Positions 1 to 11,368 of a DNA stretch of 64,000 nucleotides are shown piece by piece. How positions within the stretch are numbered: the stretch's first letter is position 1; the number at the start of each line of letters is the position of its first letter. The stretch lies in assembly GCF_050947875.1 (NCBI RefSeq), contig NW_027460394.1, forward strand, positions 24,293-88,292. Reading direction: 5' to 3'. Made by a program: the position numbers and the translations under genes. This stretch comes from Dermacentor variabilis (taxonomy: Eukaryota > Arthropoda > Arachnida > Ixodida > Ixodidae). Under the pieces are notes generated by a model that made no database searches, was not told the origin of the DNA, and worked only from the letters and a program-made list of their open reading frames with translations.

Positions 1-2
1 CA

Positions 3-61
3 TATCGTGTGGTTTTGCAGAAAACTGCGTCCGCGTCTACCAAAAGATGCATGCGCATGCT
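3..61 (+). repeat. Subunit A of the monomer (59 bp), first copy
   Basis: First third of the 179-bp monomer. It begins 'tatcgtgtgg', contains 'gcagaaaactgc' (a 4-bp stem around AAAA), and ends in the perfect 12-bp palindrome gcatgcgcatgc at 49-60. With one gap it matches subunit C at about 41 of 59 positions by hand count, including the shared 'ccaaaag' and the terminal 'gcatgc'. Variants: the preceding bases are 'gcatgca' or 'gcatgcc', and the start is 'tatcg' or 'tattg'. These are the most useful characters for typing monomers. Confidence 0.85.
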
Positions 62-121
62 AAAAACGCGTTTTGGCACAAATCCATGTGCGGATGTTAA
101 AAAGAGCAGCATCGGCATGCT
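62..121 (+). repeat. Subunit B of the monomer (60 bp), first copy
   Basis: Second third of the monomer. It holds the 12-bp palindrome aaaacgcgtttt (63-74), 'cacaaatccatgtgcgg', an 'aaaaagagcagcatcgg' block and a terminal 'gcatgct'. It aligns without gaps to subunit C at 40 of 60 positions (67%, hand count). Main variants: 'gctaaaaacg', 'gcttaaaacg' or 'gcataaaacg' at the A/B junction; 'cgcgtttt' or 'cgcgcttt', the latter breaking the palindrome; 'ggatgtt', 'ggatgct' or 'gggtgct'; 'gagcagc' or 'gagtagc'. Confidence 0.85.
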
Positions 122-181
122 TTTCACGTCGTTTGGTAGAAATCCACGCGCGCGTTCTGCCAAAAGCACCATTTGCATGCA
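122..181 (+). repeat. Subunit C of the monomer (60 bp), first copy
   Basis: Last third of the monomer. It begins 'tttcacgtcg', contains 'ggtagaaatccac', the alternating C/G palindrome acgcgcgcgt (146-155), 'ctgccaaaagcaccattt' and a final 'gcatgca'. Main variants: 'acgtcg' or 'acgttg'; 'cacgcgcg' or 'cacacgcg'; 'caccattt', 'cacgattt' or 'cagcattt'; 'ttgcatgc', 'ttggatgc' or the 1-bp deleted 'ttgctgcc'. Its ungapped 67% identity to B shows the 179-bp unit arose from a roughly 60-bp repeat that tripled. Confidence 0.85.
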
Positions 182-1477
182 TATCGTGTGGTTTTGCAGA
201 AAACTGCGTCCGCGTCTACCAAAAGATGCATGCGCATGCTTAAAACGCGTTTTGGCACAAATCCATGTGCGGGTGCTAAAAAGAGCAGCATCGGCATGCT
301 TTTCACGTCGTTTGGTAGAAATCCACGCGCGCGTTCTGCCAAAAGCACCATTTGCATGCCTATCGTGTGGTTTTGCAGAAAACTGCGTCCGCGTCTACCA
401 AAAGATGCATGCGCATGCTTAAAACGCGTTTTGGCACAAATCCATGTGCGGGTGCTAAAAAGAGCAGCATCGGCATGCTTTTCACGTCGTTTGGTAGAAA
501 TCCACGCGTGCGTTCTGCCAAAAGCACCATTTGCATGCATATCGTGTGGTTTTGCAGAAAACTGCGTCCGCGTCTACCAAAAGATGCATGCGCATGCTAA
601 AAACGCGTTTTGGCACAAATCCATGTGCGGGTGCTAAAAAGAGCAGCATCGGCATGCTTTTCACGTCGTTTGGTAGAAATCCACGCGCGCGTTCTGCCAA
701 AAGCACCATTCGCATGCCTATCGTGTGGTTTTGCAGAAAACTGCGTCCGCGTCTACCAAAAGATGCATGCGCATGCTTAAAACGCGTTTTGCACAAATCC
801 ATGTGCGGATGTTAAAAAGAGCAGCATCGGCATGCTTTTCACGTCGTTTGGTAGAAATCCACGCGCGCGTTCTGCCAAAAGCACGATTTGCATGCATATC
901 GTGTGGTTTTGCAGAAAACTGCGTCCGCGTCTACCAAAAGATGCATGCGCATGCTAAAAACGCGTTTTGGCACAAATCCATGTGCGGATGTTAAAAAGAG
1001 CAGCATCGGCATGCTTTTCACGTCGTTTGGTAGAAATCCACGCGCGCGTTCTGCCAAAAGCAGCATTTGCATGCATATCGTGTGGTTTTGCAGAAAACTG
1101 CGTCCGCGTCTACCAAAAGATGCATGCGCATGCTTAAAACGCGTTTTGGCACAAATCCATGTGCGGGTGCTAAAAAGAGCAGCATCGGCATGCTTTTCAC
1201 GTCGTTTGGTAGAAATCCACACGCGCGTTCTGCCAAAAGCACCATTTGGATGCCTATTGTGTGGTTTTGCAGAAAACTGCGTCCGCGTCTACCAAAAGAT
1301 GCATGCGCATGCTTAAAACGCGCTTTGGCACAAATCCATGTGCGGATGTTAAAAAGAGCAGCATCGGCATGCTTTTCACGTCGTTTGGTAGAAATCCACG
1401 CGCGCGTTCTGCCAAAAGCACCATTTGCACGCATATCGTGTGGTTTTGCAGAAAACTACGTCCGCGTCTACCAAAAG

Positions 1478-1493
1478 ATGCATGCGCATGCAT
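1478..1493. other. 16-bp perfect palindrome in gcataaaac monomers
   Basis: In most monomers the A/B junction holds the 12-bp palindrome gcatgcgcatgc. In eleven monomers, a T-to-A change next to it extends this to atgcatgcgcatgcat, a 16-bp perfect palindrome that is also entirely alternating purine-pyrimidine. Further copies begin near 17947, 18484, 19556, 44250, 44787, 45861, 54267, 56414, 59810 and 61418. Whether any protein binds it is unknown. Confidence 0.7.
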
Positions 1494-2299
1494 AAAACGC
1501 GTTTTGGCACAAATCCATGTGCGGGTGCTAAAAAGAGCAGCATCGGCATGCTTTTCACGTCGTTTGGTAGAAATCCACGCGCGCGTTCTGCCAAAAGCAC
1601 GATTTGCATGCATATCGTGTGGTTTTGCAGAAAACTGCGTCCGCGTCTACCAAAAGATGCATGCGCATGCTTAAAACGCGTTTTGGCACAAATCCATGTG
1701 CGGGTGCTAAAAAGAGCTGCATCGGCATGCTTTTCACGTCGTTTGGTAGAAATCCACGCGCGCGTTCTGCCAAAAGCACCATTTGCATGCATATCGTGTG
1801 GTTTTGCAGAAAACTGCGTCCGCGTCTACCAAAAGATGCATGCGCATGCTAAAAACGCGTTTTGGCACAAATCCATGTGCGGATGTTAAAAAGAGCAGCA
1901 TCGGCATGCTTTTCACGTCGTTTGGTAGAAATCCACGCGCGCGTTCTGCCAAAAGCACCATTTGCATGCATATCGTGTGGTTTTGCAGAAAACTGCGTCC
2001 GCGTCTACCAAAAGATGCATGCGCATGCTAAAAACGCCTTTTGGCACAAATCCATGTGCGGGTGCTAAAAAGAGCAGCATCGGCATGCTTTTCACGTCGT
2101 TTGGTAGAAATCCACGCGCGCGTTCTGCCAAAAGCACCATTTGCATGCCTATCGTGTGGTTTTGCAGAAAACTGCGTCCGCGTCTACCAAAAGATGCATG
2201 CGCATGCTTAAAACGCGCTTTGGCACAAATCCATGTGCGGATGCTAAAAAGAGCAGCATCGGCATGCTTTTCACGTCGTTTGGTAGAAATCCACGCGCG

Positions 2300-3925
2300 C
2301 GTTCTGCCAAAAGCACGATTTGCATGCATATCGTGTGGTTTTGCAGAAAACTGCGTCCGCGTCTACCAAGACATGCATGCGCATGCTAAAAACGCGTTTT
2401 GGCACAAATCCATGTGCGGGTGCTAAAAAGAGCAGCATCGGCATGCTTTTCACGTCGTTTGGTAGAAATCCACGCGCGCGTTCTGCCAAAAGCACGATTT
2501 GCATGCATATCGTGTGGTTTTGCAGAAAACTGCGTCCGCGTCTACCAAAAGATGCATGCGCATGCTAAAAACGCGTTTTGGCACAAATCCATGTGCGGAT
2601 GTTAAAAAGAGCAGCATCGACATGCTTTTCACGTCGTTTGGTAGAAATCCACGCGCGCGTTCTGCCAAAAGCAGCATTTGCATGCATATCATGTGGTTTT
2701 GCAGAAAACTGCGTCCGCGTCTACCAAAAGATGCATGCGCATGCTTAAAACGCGTTTTGGCACAAATCCATGTGCGGGTGCTAAAAAGAGCAGCATCGGC
2801 ATGCTTTTCACGTCGTTTGGTAGAAATCCACACGCGCGTTCTGCCAAAAGCACCATTTGGATGCCTATTGTGTGGTTTTGCAGAAAACTGCGTCCGCGTC
2901 AACCAAAAGATGCATGCGCATGCTTAAAACGCGCTTTGGCACAAATCCATGTGCGGATGTTAAAAAGAGCAGCATCGGCATGCTTTTCACGTCGTTTGGT
3001 AGAAATCCACGCGCGCGTTCTGCCAAAAGCACCATTTGCATGCATATCGTGTGGTTTTGCAGAAAACTGCGTCCGCGTCTACCAAAAGATGCATGCGCAT
3101 GCTTAAAACGCGCTTTGGCACAAATCCATGTGCGGATGTTAAAAGGAGCAGCATCGGTATGCTTTTCACGTTGTTTGGTAGAAATCCACGCGCGCGTTCT
3201 GCCAAAAGCACCATTTGCATGCCTATCGTGTGGTTTTGCAGAAAACTGCGTCCGCGTCTACCAAAAGATGCATGCGCATGCTAAAAACGCGTTTTGGCAC
3301 AAATCCATGTGCGGGTGCTAAAAAGAGCAGCATCGGCATGCTTTTCACGTTGTTTGGTAGAAATCCACGCGCGCGTTCTGCCAAAAGCACCATTTGCATG
3401 CCTATCGTGTGGTTTTGCAGAAAACTGCGTCCGCGTCTACCAAAAGATGCATGCGCATGCTTAAAACGCGCTTTGGCACAAATCCATGTGCGGATGTTAA
3501 AAAGAGTAGCATCGGCATGCTTTTCACGTTGTTTGGTAGAAATCCACGCGCGCGTTCTGCCAAAAGCACCATTTGCATGCCTATCGTGTGGTTTTGCAGA
3601 AAACTGCGTCCGCGTCTACCAAAAGATGCATGCGCATGCTTAAAACGCGCTTTGGCACAAATCCATGTGCGGGTGCTAAAAAGAGCAGCATCGGCATGCT
3701 TTTCACGTCGTTTGGTAGAAATCCACGCGCGCGTTCTGCCAAAAGCACCATTTGCATGCCTATCGTGTGGTTTTGCAGAAAACTGCGTCCGCGTCTACCA
3801 AAAGATGCATGCGCAAGCTTAAAACGCGTTTTGGCACAAATCCATGTGCGGTTGCTAAAAAGAGCAGCATCGGCATGCTTTTCACGTCGTTTGGTAGAAA
3901 TCCACGCGCGCGTTCTGCCAAAAGC
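2300..3925 (+). repeat. Copy 1 of a 12-monomer-spaced duplication
   Basis: This stretch is nearly identical to 4448-6073, at an offset of exactly 2,148 bp (12 x 179). Shared private variants include 'accaagacatg' (2366 and 4514), 'catcgacatg', 'catatcatgtgg', 'aaaaggagc' with 'cggtatgc' (3141 and 5289), and 'gcgcaagctt' (3811 and 5959). It carries H*-type monomers, but lacks the 1-bp 'ttgctgcc' deletion seen in most H* units. Confidence 0.85.
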
Positions 3926-4447
3926 ACGATTTGCATGCATATCGTGTGGTTTTGCAGAAAACTGCGTCCGCGTCTACCAAAACATGCATGCGCATGCTAA
4001 AAACGCGTTTTGGCACAAATCCATGTGCGGATGTTAAAAAGAGCAGCATCGGCATGCTTTTCACGTCGTTTGGTAGAAATCCACGCGCGCGTTCTGCCAA
4101 AAGCACCATTTGCATGCATATCGTGTGGTTTTGCAGAAAACTGCGTCCGCGTCTACCAAAAGATGCATGCGCATGCTTAAAACGCGTTTTGGTACAAATC
4201 CATGTGCGGGTGCTAAAAAGAGCAGCATCAGCATGCTTTTCACGTCGTTTGGTAGAAATCCACACGCGCGTTCTGCCAAAAGCACCATTTGCATGCCTAT
4301 TGTGTGGTTTTGCAGAAAACTGCGTCCGCGTCTACCAAAAGATGCATGCGCATGCTTAAAACGCGCTTTGGCACAAATCCATGTGCGGATGTTAAAAAGA
4401 GCAGCATCGGCATGCTTTTCACGTCGTTTGGTAGAAATCCACGCGCG

Positions 4448-6073
4448 CGTTCTGCCAAAAGCACGATTTGCATGCATATCGTGTGGTTTTGCAGAAAACT
4501 GCATCCGCGTCTACCAAGACATGCATGCGCATGCTAAAAACGCGTTTTGGCACAAATCCATGTGCGGGTGCTAAAAAGAGCAGCATCGGCATGCTTTTCA
4601 CGTCGTTTGGTAGAAATCCACGCGCGCGTTCTGCCAAAAGCACGATTTGCATGCATATCGTGTGGTTTTGCAGAAAACTGCGTCCGCGTCTACCAAAAGA
4701 TGCATGCGCATGCTAAAAACGCGTTTTGGCACAAATCCATGTGCGGATGTTAAAAAGAGCAGCATCGACATGCTTTTCACGTCGTTTGGTAGAAATCGAC
4801 GCGCGCGTTCTGCCAAAAGCAGCATTTGCATGCATATCATGTGGTTTTGCAGAAAACTGCGTCCGCGTCTACCAAAAGATGCATGCGCATGCTTAAAACG
4901 CGTTTTGGCACAAATCCATGTGCGGGTGCTAAAAAGAGCAGCATCGGCATGCTTTTCACGTCGTTTGGTAGAAATCCACACGCGCGTTCTGCTAAAAGCA
5001 CCATTTGGATGCCTATTGTGTGGTTTTGCAGAAAACTGCATCCGCGTCTACCAAAAGATGCATGCGCATGCTTAAAACGCGCTTTGGCACAAATCCATGT
5101 GCGGATGTTAAAAAGAGCAGCATCGGCATGCTTTTCACGTCGTTTGGTAGAAATCCACGCGCGCGTTCTGCCAAAAGCACCATTTGCATGCATATCGTGT
5201 GGTTTTGCAGAAAACTGCGTCCGCGTCTACCAAAAGATGCATGCGCATGCTTAAAACGCGCTTTGGCACAAATCCATGTGCGGATGTTAAAAGGAGCAGC
5301 ATCGGTATGCTTTTCACGTTGTTTGGTAGAAATCCACGCACGCGTTCTGCCAAAAGCACCATTTGCATGCCTATCGTGTGGTTTTGCAGAAAACTGCGTC
5401 CGCGTCTACCAAAAGATGCATGCGCATGCTAAAAACGCGTTTTGGCACAAATCCATGTGCGGGTGCTAAAAAGAGCAGCATCGGCATGCTTTTCACGTTG
5501 TTTGGTAGAAATCCACGCGCGCGTTCTGCCAAAAGCACCATTTGCATGCCTATCGTGTGGTTTTGCAGAAAACTGCGTCCGCGTCTACCAAAAGATGCAT
5601 GCGCATGCTTAAAACGCGCTTTGGCACAAATCCATGTGCGGATGTTAAAAAGAGTAGCATCGGCATGCTTTTCACGTTGTTTGGTAGAAATCCACGCGCG
5701 CGTTCTGCCAAAAGCACCATTTGCATGCCTATCGTGTGGTTTTGCAGAAAACTGCGTCCGCGTCTACCAAAAGATGCATGCGCATGCTTAAAACGCGCTT
5801 TGGCACAAATCCATGTGCGGGTGCTAAAAAGAGCAGCATCGGCATGCTTTTCACGTCGTTTGGTAGAAATCCACGCGCGCGTTCTGCCAAAAGCACCATT
5901 TGCATGCCTATCGTGTGGTTTTGCAGAAAACTGCGTCCGCGTCTACCAAAAGATGCATGCGCAAGCTTAAAACGCGTTTTGGCACAAATCCATGTGCGGG
6001 TGCTAAAAAGAGCAGCATCGGCATGCTTTTCACGTCGTTTGGTAGAAATCCACGCGCGCGTTCTGCCAAAAGC
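4448..6073 (+). repeat. Copy 2 of the 12-monomer-spaced duplication
   Basis: Partner of 2300-3925. A few substitutions separate the copies, for example 'tcgacgcgcg' for 'tccacgcgcg' near 4799, 'ctgctaaaag' near 4990 and 'ccacgcacgcg' near 5337. The 'gcgcaagctt' variant recurs once more at 6496, 537 bp (3 monomers) after 5959, so a later 3-monomer event extends the right side. Confidence 0.8.
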
Positions 6074-6599
6074 ACCATTTGCATGCATATCGTGTGGTTT
6101 TGCAGAAAACTGCGTCCGCGTCTACCAAAAGATGCATGCGCATGCTTAAAACGCGCTTTGGCACAAATCCATGTGCGGATGTTAAAAAGAGTAGCATCGG
6201 CATGCTTTTCACGTTTTTTGGTAGAAATCCACGCGCGCGTTCTGCCAAAAGCACCATTTGCATGCCTATCGTGTGGTTTTGCAGAAAACTGCGTCCGCGT
6301 CTACCAAAAGATGCATGCGCATGCTTAAAACGCGCTTTGGCACAAATCCATGTGCGGGTGCTAAAAAGAGCAGCATCGGCATGCTTTTCACGTCGTTTGG
6401 TAGAAATCCACGCGCGCGTTCTGCCAAAAGCACCATTTGCATGCCTATCGTGTGGTTTTGCAGAAAACTGCGTCCGCGTCTACCAAAAGATGCATGCGCA
6501 AGCTTAAAACGCGTTTTGGCACAAATCCATGTGCGGGTGCTAAAAAGAGCAGCATCGGCATGCTTTTCACGTCGTTTGGTAGAAATCCACGCGCGCGTT

Positions 6600-9489
6600 C
6601 TGCCAAAAGCACGATTTGCATGCATATCGTGTGGTTTTGCAGAAAACTGCGTCCGCGTCTACCAAAAGATGCATGCGCATGCTAAAAACGCGTTTTGGCA
6701 CAAATCCATGTGCGGATGTTAAAAAGAGCAGCATCGGCATGCTTTTCACGTCGTTTGGTAGAAATCCACGCGCGCGTTCTGCCAAAAGCACCATTTGCAT
6801 GCATATCGTGTGGTTTTGCAGAAAACTGCGTCCGCGTCTACCAAAAGATGCATGCGCATGCTTAAAACGCGTTTTGGCACAAATCCATGTGCGGGTGCTA
6901 AAAAGAGCAGCATCGGCATGCTTTTCACGTCGTTTGGTAGAAATCCACACGCGCGTTCTGCCAAAAGCACCATTTGCATGCCTATTGTGTGGTTTTGCAG
7001 AAAACTGCGTCCGCGTCAACCAAAAGATGCATGCGCATGCTTAAAAAGCGCTTTGGCACAAATCCATGTGCGGATGTTAAAAAGAGCAGCATCGGCATGC
7101 TTTTCACGTCGTTTGGTAGAAATCCACGCGCGCGTTCTGCCAAAAGCACCATTTGCATGCATATCGTGTGGTTTTGCAGAAAACTGCGTCCGCGTCTACC
7201 AAAAGATGCATGCGCATGCTTAAAACGCGCTTTGGCACAAATCCATGTGCGGATGTTAAAAAGAGCAGCATCGGCATGCTTTTCACGTTGTTTGGTAGAA
7301 ATCCACGCGCGCGTTCTGCCAAAAGCACCATTTGCATGCATATCGTGTGGTTTTGCAGAAAACTGCGTCCGCGTCTACCAAAAGATGCATGCGCATGCTA
7401 AAAACGCGTTTTGGCACAAATCCATGTGCGGGTGCTAAAAAGAGCAGCATCGGCATGCTTTTCACGTCGTTTGGTAGAAATCCACGCGCGCGTTCTGCCA
7501 AAAGCACCATTTGCATGCCTATCGTGTGGTTTTGCAGAAAAACTGCGTCCGCGTCTACCAAACGATGCATGCGCATGCTTAAAACGCGCTTTGGCACAAA
7601 TCCATGTGCGGATGTTAAAAAGAGCAGCATCGGCATGCTTTTCACGTCGTTTGGTAGAAATCCACGCGCGCGTTCTGCCAAAAGCACCATTTGCATGCAT
7701 ATCGTGTGGTTTTGCAGAAAACTGCGTCCGCGTCTACCAAAAGATGCATGGGCATGCTTAAAACGCGTTTTGGCACAAATCCATGTGCGGGTGCTAAAAA
7801 GAGCAGCATCGGCATGCTTTTCACGTCGTTTGGTAGAAATCCACGCGCGCGTTCTGCCAAAAGCACCATTTGCATGCCTATCGTGTGGTTTTGCAGAAAA
7901 CTGCGTCCGCGTCTACCAAAAGATGCATGCGCATGCTTAAAACGCGCTTTGGCACAAATCCATGTGCGGATGTTAAAAGGAGCAGCATCGGTATGCTTTT
8001 CACGTTGTTTGGTAGAAATCCACGCGCGCGTTCTGCCAAAAGCACCATTTGCATGCCTATCGTGTGGTTTTGCAGAAAACTGCGTCCGCGTCTACCAAAA
8101 GATGCATGCGCATGCTAAAAACGCGTTTTGGCACAAATCCATGTGCGGGTGCTAAAAAGAGCAGCATCGGCATGCTTTTCACGTTGTTTGGTAGAAATCC
8201 ACGCGCGCGTTCTGCCAAAAGCACCATTTGCTGCCTATCGTGTGGTTTTGCAGGAAACTGCGTCCGCGTCTACCAAAAGATGCATGCGCATGCTTAAAAA
8301 CGCGCTTTGGCACAAATCCATGTGCGGATGCTAAAAAGAGCAGCATCGGCATGCTTTTCACGTCGTTTGGTAGAAATCCACGCGCGCGTTCTGCCAAAAG
8401 CACGATTTGCATGCATATCGTGTGGTTTTGCAGAAAACTGCGTCCGCGTCTACCAAAAGATGCATGCGCATGCTAAAAAACGCGTTTTGGCACAAATCCA
8501 TGTGCGGATGTTAAAAAGAGCAGCATCGGCATGCTTTTCACGTCGTTTGGTAGAAATCCACGCGCGCGTTCTGCCAAAAGCACCATTTGCATGCATATCG
8601 TGTGGTTTTGCAGAAAACTGCGTCCGCGTCTACCAAAAGATGCATGCGCATGCTTAAAACGCGTTTTGGCACAAATCCATGTGCGGGTGCTAAAAAGAGC
8701 AGCATCGGCATGCTTTTCACGTCGTTTGGTAGAAATCCACACGCGCGTTCTGCCAAAAGCACCATTTGCATGCCTATTGTGTGCTTTTGCAGAAAACTGC
8801 GTCCGCGTCTACCAAAAGATGCATGCGCATGCTAAAAACGCGTTTTGGCACAAATCCATGTGCGGATGTTAAAAAGAGCAGCATCGGCATGCTTTTCACG
8901 TCGTTGGTAGAAATCCACGCGCGCGTTCTGCCAAAAGCACCATTTGCATGCATATCGTGTGGTTTTGCAGAAAACTGCGTCCGCGTCTACCAAAAGATGC
9001 ATGCGCATGCTTAAAACGCGTTTTGGCACAAATACATGTGCGGGTGCTAAAAAGAGCAGCATCGGCATGCTTTTCACGTCGTTTGGTAGAAATCCACGCG
9101 CGCGTTCTGCCAAAAGCACCATTTGCATGCCTATCGTGTGGTTTTGCAGAAAACTGCGTCCGCGTCTACCAAAAGATGCATGCGCATGCTAAAAACGCGT
9201 TTTGGCACAAATCCATGTGCGGGTGCTAAAAAGAGCAGCATCGGCATGCTTTTCACCTCGTTTGGTAGAAATCCACGCGCGCGTTCTGCCAAAAGCACCA
9301 TTTGCATGCCTATCGTGTGGTTTTGCAGAAAACTGCGTCCGCGTCTACCAAAAGATGCATGCGCATGCTTAAAACGCGTTTTGGCACAAATCCATGTGCG
9401 GGTGCTAAAAAGAGCAGCATCGGCATGCTTTTCCCGTCGTTTGGTAGAAATCCACGCGCGCGTTCTGCCAAAAGCACGATTTGCATGCA
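6600..9489 (+). repeat. Mixed monomer domain with several small indels
   Basis: Monomers of H and H* type in incomplete order. 'cgtcaaccaaaag' near 7017 is shared with about 2900 and 48714. The h4*-h5*-h6* trio lies at 7879-8416. Single-base indels against the consensus: an extra A at about 7541, an extra A at about 8299 and 8475, and a missing T at about 8903 (cgttggtag). No gene is present. Confidence 0.75.
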
Positions 9490-10563
9490 TATCGTGTGGT
9501 TTTGCAGAAAACTGCGTCCGCGTCTACCAAAAGATGCATGCGCATGCTAAAAACGCGTTTTGGCACAAATCCATGTGCGGATGTTAAAAAGAGCAGCATC
9601 GGCATGCTTTTCACGTCGTTTGGTAGAAATCCACGCGCGCGTTCTGCCAAAAGCAGCATTTGCATGCATATCGTGTGGTTTTGAAGAAAACTGCGTCCGC
9701 GTCTACCAAAAGATGCATGCGCATGCTTAAAACGCGTTTTGGCACAAATCCATGTGCGGGTGCTAAAAAGAGCAGCATCGGCATGCTTTTCACGTCGTTT
9801 GGTAGAAATCCACACGCGCGTTCTGCCAAAAGCACCATTTGGATGCCTATTGTGTGGTTTTGCAGAAAACTGCGTCCGCGTCTACCAAAAGATGCATGCG
9901 CATGCTTAAAACGCGCTTTGGCACAAATCCATGTGCGGATGTTAAAAAGAGCAGCATCGGCATGCTTTTCACGTCGTTTGGTAGAAATCCACGCGCGCGT
10001 TCTGCCAAAAGCACCATTTGCATGCATATCGTGTGGTTTTGCAGAAAACTGCGTCCGCGTCTACCAAAAGATGCATGCGCATGCTTAAAACGCGCTTTGG
10101 CACAAATCCATGTGCGGATGTTAAAAGGAGCAGCATCGGTATGCTTTTCACGTTGTTTGGTAGAAATCCACGCGCGCGTTCTGCCAAAAGCACCATTTGC
10201 ATGCCTATCGTGTGGTTTTGCAGAAAACTGCGTCCGCGTCTACCAAAAGATGCATGCGCATGCTAAAAACGCGTTTTGGCACAAATCCATGTGCGGGTGC
10301 TAAAAAGAGCAGCATCGGCATGCTTTTCACGTTGTTTGGTAGAAATCCACGCGCGCGTTCTGCCAAAAGCACCATTTGCTGCCTATCGTGTGGTTTTGCA
10401 GGAAACTGCGTCCGCGTCTACCAAAAGATGCATGCGCATGCTTAAAAACGCGCTTTGGCACAAATCCATGTGCGGATGCTAAAAAGAGCAGCATCGGCAT
10501 GCTTTTCACGTCGATTGGTAGAAATCCACGCGCGCGTTCTGCCAAAAGCACGATTTGCATGCA
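9490..10563 (+). repeat. 6-monomer higher-order repeat, haplotype H*
   Basis: Six consecutive monomers with the H* private variants in order: cagcattt (h1*), ttggatgcc with cacacgcg (h2*), cctattgtg (h3*), aaaaggagc with cggtatgc and acgttg (h4*), gctaaaaacg with acgttg and the 'ttgctgcc' deletion (h5*/h6* junction), then 'gcaggaaac' with ggatgct and cacgattt (h6*). The same series recurs at 14143, 26668, 29889, 32573 and 51900. Confidence 0.85.
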
Positions 10564-11368
10564 TATCGTGTGGTTTTGCAGAAAACGGCGTCCGCGTCTA
10601 CCAAAAGATGCATGCGCATGCTAAAAACGCGTTTTGGCACAAATCCATGTGCGGATGTTAAAAAGAGCAGCATCGGCATGCTTTTCACGTCGTTTGGTAG
10701 AAATCCACGCGCGCGTTCTGCCAAAAGCACCATTTGCATGCATATCGTGTGGTTTTGCAGAAAACTGCGTCCGCGTCTACCAAAAGATGCATGCGCATGC
10801 TTAAAACGCGTTTTGGCACAAATCCATGTGCGGGTGCTAAAAAGAGCAGCATCGGCATGCTTTTCACGTCGTTTGGTAGAAATCCACACGCGCGTTCTGC
10901 CAAAAGCACCATTTGCATGCCTATTGTGTGGTTTTGCAGAAAACTGCGTCCGCGTCTACCAAAAGATGCATGCGCATGCTTAAAACGCGCTTTGGCACAA
11001 ATCCATGTGCGGATGTTAAAAAGAGTAGCATCGGCATGCTTTTCACGTTGTTTGGTAGAAATCCACGCGCGCGTTCTGCCAAAAGCACCATTTGCATGCC
11101 TATCGTGTGGTTTTGCAGAAAACTGCGTCCGCGTCTACCAAAAGATGCATGCGCATGCTTAAAACGCGCTTTGGCACAAATCCATGTGCGGGTGCTAAAA
11201 AGAGCAGCATCGGCATGCTTTTCACGTCGTTTGGTAGAAATCCACGCGCGCGTTCTGCCAAAAGCACCATTTGCATGCATATCGTGTGGCTTTGCAGAAA
11301 ACTGCGTCCGCGTCTACCAAAAGATGCATGCGCATGCTAAAAACGCGTTTTGGCACAAATCCATGTGC
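10295..11368 (+). repeat. Tandem 1,074-bp (6-monomer) duplication, copy 1
   Basis: Adjacent to and nearly identical with 11369-12441. Both copies carry 'cgtcgattgg' (about 10513 and 11586), 'aaaacggcgtcc' (about 10586 and 11659) and 'gtggctttgc' (about 11287 and 12360), variants not noticed elsewhere. The offset inside the block is 1,073 bp because copy 1 has one extra A at about 10443. This is a whole higher-order unit duplicated recently. It overlaps the H* unit ending at 10563. Confidence 0.85.

Larger units (their letters stand above)
1..2300 (+). repeat. Left mixed-order monomer domain
   Basis: About 13 monomers without complete 6-monomer order. It includes partial H* units near 895-1430 (cagcattt, then ttggatgcc, then cctattgtg) and one 'gcataaaac' monomer at about 1490. 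Private variants here recur only near the right end: 'cattcgcatgcc' with 'cgttttgcac' (709 and 788; also 62258 and 62335) and 'gagctgcatc' (about 1717; also about 61656). No gene is present. Confidence 0.8.

Noticed and set aside
13..30. Hairpin gcag-aaaa-ctgc in subunit A as an RNA gene or terminator
   Set aside because: The stem is only 4 bp and has no U-run. It recurs in every monomer as part of the repeat.
122..145. CENP-B box-like sequence in subunit C (gtcgtttggtagaaatcc)
   Set aside because: It resembles the mammalian box only in the TCG and GGAA-like part. The required downstream CGGG is absent in all monomers seen, so I do not call a CENP-B site.
124..540. Minus-strand frames of 77-198 codons
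   Set aside because: They recur with the 179-bp period, overlap plus-strand frames of equal quality and end at the same repeat-encoded stops. They are shadows of the repeat.
3811..6505. aagctt variants (3815, 5963, 6500) as a functional site
   Set aside because: They are one substitution (gcatgctt to gcaagctt) copied by the 12- and 3-monomer duplications. They are useful as a tracer only.
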